Part shown: positions 58,223 to 64,000 of the stretch, piece after piece
How positions within the stretch are numbered: position 1 is the first letter of the stretch
Layout: every line of letters begins with the position of its first letter
NCBI GenBank assembly: GCA_032433765.1
Contig: JAVIAB010000124.1
Span: 76,130,119-76,194,118 of the forward strand
Direction of reading: 5' to 3'
Source: Megaustenia siamemsis
Taxonomy: Eukaryota > Mollusca > Gastropoda > Stylommatophora > Ariophantidae
DNA: 64,000 bases
The notes under the pieces: model-generated
What the model was told of the DNA's origin: nothing
The model's database searches: none
What the model saw: the letters and a program-made list of their open reading frames with translations, nothing else
Made by a program: the position numbers and the translations under genes

Positions 58223-60210
58223 AAAAAGAGTGGCAACAATTTAAGAAAACAGTCACCAACATCTCTAAAACAGTTTGTGGAACGAAGCTAAGAACAAGAG
58301 AAGGGAAAAAGAGCACCCCGTGGTGGAACAAAACAATAAGAGAAGCAATTAAAGAAAAGAAGAAACTGTTTAAAAATTGGAGGGAGAACAAGAACCAAGA
58401 AAAATAAGAAAAATAAGCCTTAGTTCGAAAAAGAGTTAAAATTTTGATTAAAGAAGCTAAGCAAAAGAATTGGACAGAATTCGGACAAAACATGAGCAGG
58501 GACTTCAAGACATCCACAAGAGATTTATACAAAGCAGTAAAAGCCACAAGAGCGAGAAAAGAAAACCATGATACTACTGAGCTCATAAATGACAAAGTCG
58601 GACAGCCAATATCAAATAACCAACATATGCAACAGAGATGGAAAGAATATTTTGAAGACCTGTTAAACATAACAACTACCAGTAAGACAACAAGAACAAC
58701 GCTAGAACTCACAAATACTGAACCCAGCATCATGAAAGAGGAAATCAAAGAAGTAATCAAATATGCACCAAAAAATAAAGCACCGGGGATAGATAACATA
58801 CCAATAGAAATAATAGCATCAGCAGGTGAAGCAAGAGTGCAATGGCTGCACAGAATATGCAATGCAGCATGGCACCAACAACAAGCCCCAGAAGACTGGC
58901 AACAGGCAATCATCATACCAATATGGAAAAAGAAAGGTAGCAAAAGAGACTGCAATCAATATAGAGGTATATCTCTTCTCAGCCATGTAGGAAAGCTATA
59001 CGCCAAAATCTTGGAAAAAAGGCTGAGATCAATGATAGAACTACAGTTAAGCGATTCTCAAATGGGGTTCTGAAAAAACAGAGGATGTACTGACGCACTA
59101 TTCACATTAAAACAGCTTGCAGAAAAAAACGACAGAACTCAATCAAAACTTGTACATAGCCTTCCTTGACCAGGAATCAGAATTCGACATAGTAAACAGA
59201 GAACAACTGTGGGAGATAATAACAACATACGGAGTAAGCCAACATCTAACCAACCTGATTAAAAGTCTCTACATCAACAGTAGCTGCAGGGTCAGAACAG
59301 AAGCAGGCTACACAGACCACTTCGAAGTTAGATCAGGTGTAAGACAGGGGTGCGTACTATCCCCCCCCCCCCCCCTACTGTTTATTACATACATGGACTA
59401 TATATGCAAGCTAGCCAACACATCAGAGGCAGAGGAGATCAACGAGCTTTTATTTGCAGACGATTAGGCACTAATATATGAAACAACAGAAGACCTACAT
59501 GAACACTTATACAAACTCAACAGCTCAGGCACAAAATACAACATGAAATCAACACCAATAAAACAGAAGTCATGAATGTCGCCAAAAATAAACAGAACAT
59601 CAACATAACTATAGAAGGCAGACAACTAAAACAAGTAGAGGAATTCAAATACTTAGGAAGTTTAGTGACAAACGATAATTCCCAAACAGCAGAGATAGAA
59701 TCAAGATGCAACAAAGCTTGTCAAATCATTGGACAGTTATCACCACTATTGTCCAACAAGGAAATAACTCTGGAGGCAAAACGAGCACTATACAATACAA
59801 TCTTCATCCCAACGTTGTGCTACCAATGTCAGTCCTGGACCCTAGATGCAAGAACAATCAGAAAAATAACCTCTACAGAGATAAAATGTGTTAGACGAAT
59901 GACAGGAAACAGTCTGAGAGATAAGATCAGAAATGAAGAACTGAGAAAAAAGCTAGGAATAGCCCCCGCCATGGAATATATAAGGAAACAACAGATAAAA
60001 TGTTTTGACCACGTGACAAGGCAGAAAGAACAAAACACGACACAACGAGCCTTCAACAAACGTTGTGAGAACACCAGACCCACGGGTCGACCACGAAAAA
60101 GATGGGTCGATGGAATATTAGAAGCACTAGGAAACATAACAGCAGCAGGGGCGAACAGAAGAGCAAAAGACCGCAAATTATATCTCCCCTCGACGCTAAA
60201 AGGCAAATGA
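58223..60210 (+). pseudogene. Linker, reverse transcriptase and C-terminal region of LINE A (broken)
   Basis: A Lys-rich linker with TPWWNKTIREAIKEKKK (about 58315). Then an open run 58444-59073 with RWKEYFEDLLN, KNKAPGIDNIPIEII and NQYRGISLLSHVGKLYAK; a stop after SQMGF (59071-59073) and a shift. Then 59117-59467 with motif A FLDQESEFDIV, SGVRQGCVLS followed by a C-run giving PPPP, and FADD followed at once by TAG. After another shift, 59572-60210 carries EEFKYLGSLVTNDNSQ, CYQCQSWTLDARTIRKI, RNEELRKKLG and RPTGRPRKRWVDGILEAL. Confidence 0.88.
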
Positions 60211-60232
60211 GGAAGGAAAGTAGAAGAAGAAG

Positions 60233-60662
60233 ACTTCTGTGTGCCCCATAACATATCTCTGTTTGTGTGCCCAATAACATATCTCACCTTTGTGTGTCCC
60301 ATAACATATCTCTGTGTGCCCAATAACATATCTCACTTCTGTGTGTCCCATAACATATCTCTGTTTGTGTGCCCAATAACATTCTCACTTCTGTGTGTCC
60401 CATAACATATCTCTGTTTGTGTGCCCAATAACATATCTCACCTTTGTGTGTCCCATAACATATCTCTGTGTGCCCAATAACATATCTCACCTCTGTGTGT
60501 CCCATAATATATCTCTGCGTGCCCAATAACATATCTCACTTCTGTGTGTCCCATAATATATCTCCGTGTGCCCAATAACATAACTCATTTCTGTGTGCCC
60601 CATAATATATCTCCGTGTGCCCAATAACATAACTCACTTCTGTGTGCCCCATCACGTATTTC
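60233..60662. repeat. About 49-bp array, right part
   Basis: About nine dimers of the same unit as 56045-56210, alternating short (CTCTGTGTGCCC) and long (CTCTGTTTGTGTGCCC) forms, drifting to CATAATATATCTCCGTGTG at the right. The minus strand is open (unit with MLLGTQRYVMGHT). Confidence 0.94.
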
Positions 60663-61071
60663 AAATAGGCGCATACCATACCATTACCGCCAGCTCATGC
60701 ACACCATATTGTTGACAAGAGGTTCTGTTTTTGCTACCGACAGATCGACTTTTACGTTCACCCAACATTCCGACGTTAAGTCGATATGGAGACTGTTTTT
60801 CTTTGAAAGGGAACAAATCCGGTCTGGAGTACTAACGATCACCTTATTAATCAATTTGACAAAGGTATAACAAAATAACACCAATAACATATCTTTCTCT
60901 ACCCCACACTTGAATTGCGATTGGTTGGTTCTATTTCTGGATAGCGTCTGCTAGAGAGCGGCAGAGACATAGAGCCAGTGTGAGCATGGGTTATTTATAT
61001 GAAAATATCATCTAGTCAACTTTGACATGCCAGACTTGTGACAGAATTTCTCCATAATGAACTGTTATTCA
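60663..61071. other. Spacer, no recognised gene
   Basis: AT-rich single-copy-looking sequence. A minus-strand frame (60684-60890) has no domain. Confidence 0.45.
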
Positions 61072-61133
61072 CAGATCAGCGATTCTCATTTGAGGTTCCG
61101 AAACAATATAGGACGTGCTGATGCATTATTCAC
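61072..61133 (+). mobile_element. Tiny LINE A-related RT fragment
   Basis: AGCGATTCTCATTTGAGGTT then GACGTGCTGATGCATTATTCAC aligns with 59046-59107 of the full-length element (SDSQMGF..NRGCTDALFT). It is about 60 bp long and diverged. A T-run and a G-run (61174-61206) follow. Confidence 0.6.
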
Positions 61134-61271
61134 CAGTGTTTCTTTTACAGTTGCCGGGGATGGGAAATTTTTTTTTTAATCCGGGGAAAAAAGGGGGGGG
61201 GGGAGGGGACATTTAAAAGAAAGACAATTTAAAGTCTTAAATAATATACCTCACTTTTTTTATTTTAAAAT

Positions 61272-61394
61272 ACGACGATCATCATTTTCAAGAGGACGTG
61301 AACTTCCGGTATATGGTGGATAGGCGGCAGGAACCATTGAAGGCTATGCATGAAAAGTGTTCCTTGTTGCAGTTTCCTCATATTCCAAGTCCGG
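61272..61394. repeat. Dispersed repeat copy 3
   Basis: ACGATCATCATTTTCAAGAG, CGGTATATGGTGGATAGGCG, AAGTGTTCCTTGTTGCAG and CATATTCCAAGTCC match 56570-56690 in order. The 3' limit (AAGTCC) is the same as at 28076, suggesting a true element boundary. Confidence 0.82.
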
Positions 61395-61766
61395 CTTGTT
61401 GCAGGAGCTACTGAGTTAAGTGCTCTGTGCACACCGTGAGCTGTGTGTCTCATCCGTTTTGGTCATGTTTCGATATTCCAATTGTTTACGATGAATGATG
61501 ATATCGTATGACAGTGAACAGTTGGCTGTGTTCACTTTCTGCGCGGTTTCGCCTTATGTCTTTTGGCGTGTACTGAGACTGCTATGATGTGCACTACAGC
61601 TACCTTTCTTTGTTTGGGAGATGAGATATTAATTCGGATGATTACGCTGGCACGGGCGGTTGAGCAATTATAGATTTCAATTCGTTTGCAGTGATACCGG
61701 GGACTCCCATAACCAAATAACCAAATGACCTCACTTACCTGTGGTATTTCTCTCTTGTTTAGGTCC
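61395..61766. other. Spacer
   Basis: Single-copy-looking sequence, no recognised feature. Confidence 0.4.
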
Positions 61767-62307
61767 TCATTTATAATAGACGTTCTCTCCTTTATTTATT
61801 TTTTTTTTGCTGCCATAGTGCTCCAAACTTTTACATAAGATTTCTACACTTGCAATCTTTTCTCCTTCAACAGAAATCCTCATGCAGTGATCAAGTGAAC
61901 TATCTCCTTGCTGCTGTCTTAATGGAGTCATTATTCTATTCATAGCACTAATGGACCTTTCAACAATGACTGTTGATATTGGTACAGTCAATATGTTTAC
62001 ACTAGTATTTTTCAGTTCTTCTTAACCAATTGAAGATTGAAGAATATATTTGAATGGTGATACATTGTTGTTCATATTTGAGGCCAAATATTTAAAAGAC
62101 TTCCGATCTGCTTGTAAATGATCTTGATCTATATCATGCCAATACTGGCACAGTTAACATCTGACTCTTGTATCTGCTGAATGTGATGAAATGATTCGAC
62201 AAATGAACACAATGAAATTAATTCCAAGGCTTGCTTGTTAAATCTTTTGTCCATTTCAGATATGACATTATCTGTGAATTTAGTAAGCGTCTGCAAACAA
62301 GTTTTGT
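61767..62307 (-). mobile_element. hAT-type transposase C-terminal remnant
   Basis: The minus frame 61767-61991 encodes TVPISTVIVERSISAMNRIM, TPLRQQQGDSSLDHCMRISV and EG. This is the C-terminal dimerisation signature of hAT transposases (pattern S-x-x-x-E-R-x-F-S-x-x-x-x-I with L-R following); here the usual Phe of ERxFS is Ile. Upstream (62000-62307) FTDNVISEMDKRFNKQALEL extends the similarity but with stops. It runs directly into the 59-bp array, so the rest of the transposase and the terminal inverted repeat are not visible. Confidence 0.8.
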
Positions 62308-64000
62308 CATCTTTTTTTATTGTTCAGTTGTGTGACACCTTAACTTTCACTACTTTATATGTTTCACATCTTTTTTTATAGTTCAGTTGTGTGACACCTT
62401 AACTTTCACTACTTTATATGTTTCACATCTTTTTTTATAGTTCAGTTGTGTGACACCTTAACTTTCACTACTTTATATGTTTCACATCTTTTTTGTTGTT
62501 CAGTTGTGTGACACCTTAACTTTCACTACTTTATATGTTTCACATCTTTTTTTAGTTCAGTTGTGTGACACCTTAACTTTCACTACTTTATATGTTTCAC
62601 ATCTTTTTTTAGTTCAGTTGTGTGACACCTTAACTTTCAGTACTTTATATGTTTCACATCTTTTTATTGTTCAGTTGTGTGACACCTTAACTTTCACTAC
62701 TTTATATGTTTCACATCTTTTTTTATTGTTCAGTTGTGTGACACCTTAACTTTCACTACTTTATATGTTTCACATCTTTTTTTATTGTTCAGTAGTGTGA
62801 CACCTTAACTTTCACTACTTGATATGTTTCACATCTTTTTTTATAGTTCAGTTGTGTGACACCTTAACTTTCACTACTTTATATGTTTCACATCTTTTTA
62901 TTGTTCAGTTGTGTGACACCTTAACTTTCACTACTTGATATGTTTCACATCTTTTTTTATAGTTCAGTTGTGTGACACCTTAACTTTCACTACTTTATAT
63001 GTTTCACATCTTTTTTTATTGTTCAGTAGTGTGACACCTTAACTTTCACTACTTGATATGTTTCACATCTTTTTTTATAGTTCAGTTGTGTGACACCTTA
63101 ACTTTCACTACTTTATATGTTGCACATCTTTTTTGTTGTTGTTCAGTTGTGTGACACCTTAACTTTCACTACTTTATATGTTTCACATCTTTTTTAGTTC
63201 AGTTGTGTGACACCTTAACTTTCACTACTTTATATGTTTCACATCTTTTTTTAGTTCAGTTGTGTGACACCTTAACTTTCACTACTTTATATGTTTCACA
63301 TCTTTTTATTGTTCAGTTGTGTGACACCTTAACTTTCACTACTTTATATGTTTCACATCTTTTTTGTTGTTCAGTTGTGTGACACCTTAACTTTCACTAC
63401 TTTATATGTTTCACATCTTTTTTTAGTTCAGTTGTGTGACACCTTAACTTTCACTACTTTATATGTTTCACATCTTTTTTTATTGTTCAGTTGTGTGACA
63501 CCTTAACTTTCACTACTTTATATGTTTCACATCTTTTTTTGTTGTTCACTTGTGTGACACCTTAACTTTCACTACTTTATGTGTTTCACATCTTTTTTTA
63601 TTGTTCAGTTGTGTGACACCTTAACTTTCACTACTTAATATGTTTTACATCTTTTTTTATTGTTCAGTTGTGTGACACCTTAACTTCACTACTTTATGTT
63701 TCACATCTTTTTTTGTTGTTCAGTTGTGTGACACCTTAACTTTCACTACTTTATATGTTTCACATCTTTTTTTATTGTTCAGTTGTGTGACACCTTAACT
63801 TTCACTACTTTATATGTTTCACATCTTTTTTGTTGTTCAGTTGTGTGACACCTTAACTTTCACAACTTTATATGTTTCACATCTTTTTTTTTATTGTTCA
63901 GTTGTGTGACACCTTAACTTTCACTAGTTTATATGTTTCACATCTTTTTTTATTGTTCAGTAGTGTGACACCTTAACTTCCACTACTTTAAATGTTTCAC
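62308..64000. repeat. 59-bp tandem array, at least 28 copies, runs off the window
   Basis: Unit TTCAGTTGTGTGACACCTTA then TTTATATGTTTCACATC plus a T-run of variable length (5-9) and ATTG, ATAG, GTTG or nothing. Length variation lies almost wholly in the T-run. Rare units have GATATG or AGTAGTG. The right end is outside the window. Confidence 0.96.

Larger units (their letters stand above)
56211..60232 (+). mobile_element. LINE family A, apparently full-length RTE/BovB-like element
   Basis: A 4,022-bp insertion in the 49-bp array. Array sequence flanks both sides, and ACTTCTGTGTG stands at 56200-56210 and 60233-60243 (possible 11-bp target duplication, though also part of the array). Order: about 1.1 kb leader with a possible short ORF, a GA microsatellite, an apurinic/apyrimidinic-type endonuclease (57309-58080), a Lys-rich linker, RT (about 58700-59570), a C-terminal region with CxxxCQxWT and RPRKRW motifs, a stop after STLKGK (60210), then GAAGAAGAAG. 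There is no ORF1 with a recognisable domain. Multiple stops make it dead. Confidence 0.9.

Overview
This looks like a repeat-choked intergenic or heterochromatic stretch of an animal genome, with no host gene I can recognise. Evidence for a metazoan: many decayed non-LTR retrotransposons (endonuclease/reverse transcriptase, some with RNase H), two tRNA-derived SINE families with box A/B promoters, a hAT transposase remnant, microsatellites, and no operons or compact coding. The LINE and SINE types resemble what is common in molluscs, especially gastropods; that is inference from memory of family style, not a database match.

Layout. About 24 distinct tandem arrays fill, by my summing, a little over half of the window. 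The main ones, with period: 617-1883 (41 bp), 2764-3375 (60), 6055-6573 (57), 8428-23174 (51; one 14.7 kb satellite with higher-order duplications), 23195-26582 (32), 28632-29100 (46), 30024-30410 (12), 31060-31475 (83), 33049-33480 (48), 35083-35700 (21), 36828-37380 (50), 37760-39450 (39/37), 41412-42888 (64), 44440-44856 (42), 44977-45903 (33), 47510-49968 (48), 50671-52532 (24/30), 54418-55019 (25), 55020-55998 (27), 56045-60662 (about 49, split by an insertion) and 62308-64000 (59). Many give long stop-free frames only because the period is a multiple of three; I do not call them genes.

Between and inside the arrays lie LINE pieces, which I group by protein similarity into families A-G. 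Family A is an apparently full-length but dead 4.0 kb RTE/BovB-like element at 56211-60232, with small relatives at 36535-36827 and 61072-61133. Family B has eight pieces (26.8, 32.7, 35.7, 38.4, 46.5, 53.3, 54.0 and 54.4 kb). C lies at 27.4 and 34.8 kb, D at 3.4 and 7.2 kb, E at 33.5-34.6 kb, F (with RNase H) at 6.8, 37.4 and 39.6-41.0 kb, and G at 47.0 kb. SINE-1 occurs at 6906-7162 and 33836-34090, SINE-2 at 28077-28400 and 46013-46222; three of these four carry recognisable target-site duplications.

The organising theme is two-way traffic between retroelements and minisatellites. LINE copies are inserted into pre-existing arrays (2.8-5.8 kb, 35.1-36.5 kb, 37.8-39.4 kb, 56-60.7 kb). Conversely, several arrays appear to have grown out of LINE sequence (27452-27628, 36828-37380, 40627-40732, 54418-55019). 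The 51-bp satellite also carries a perfect AP-1 heptamer in most monomers, is strongly C-over-G skewed, and shows kilobase-scale internal tandem duplication.
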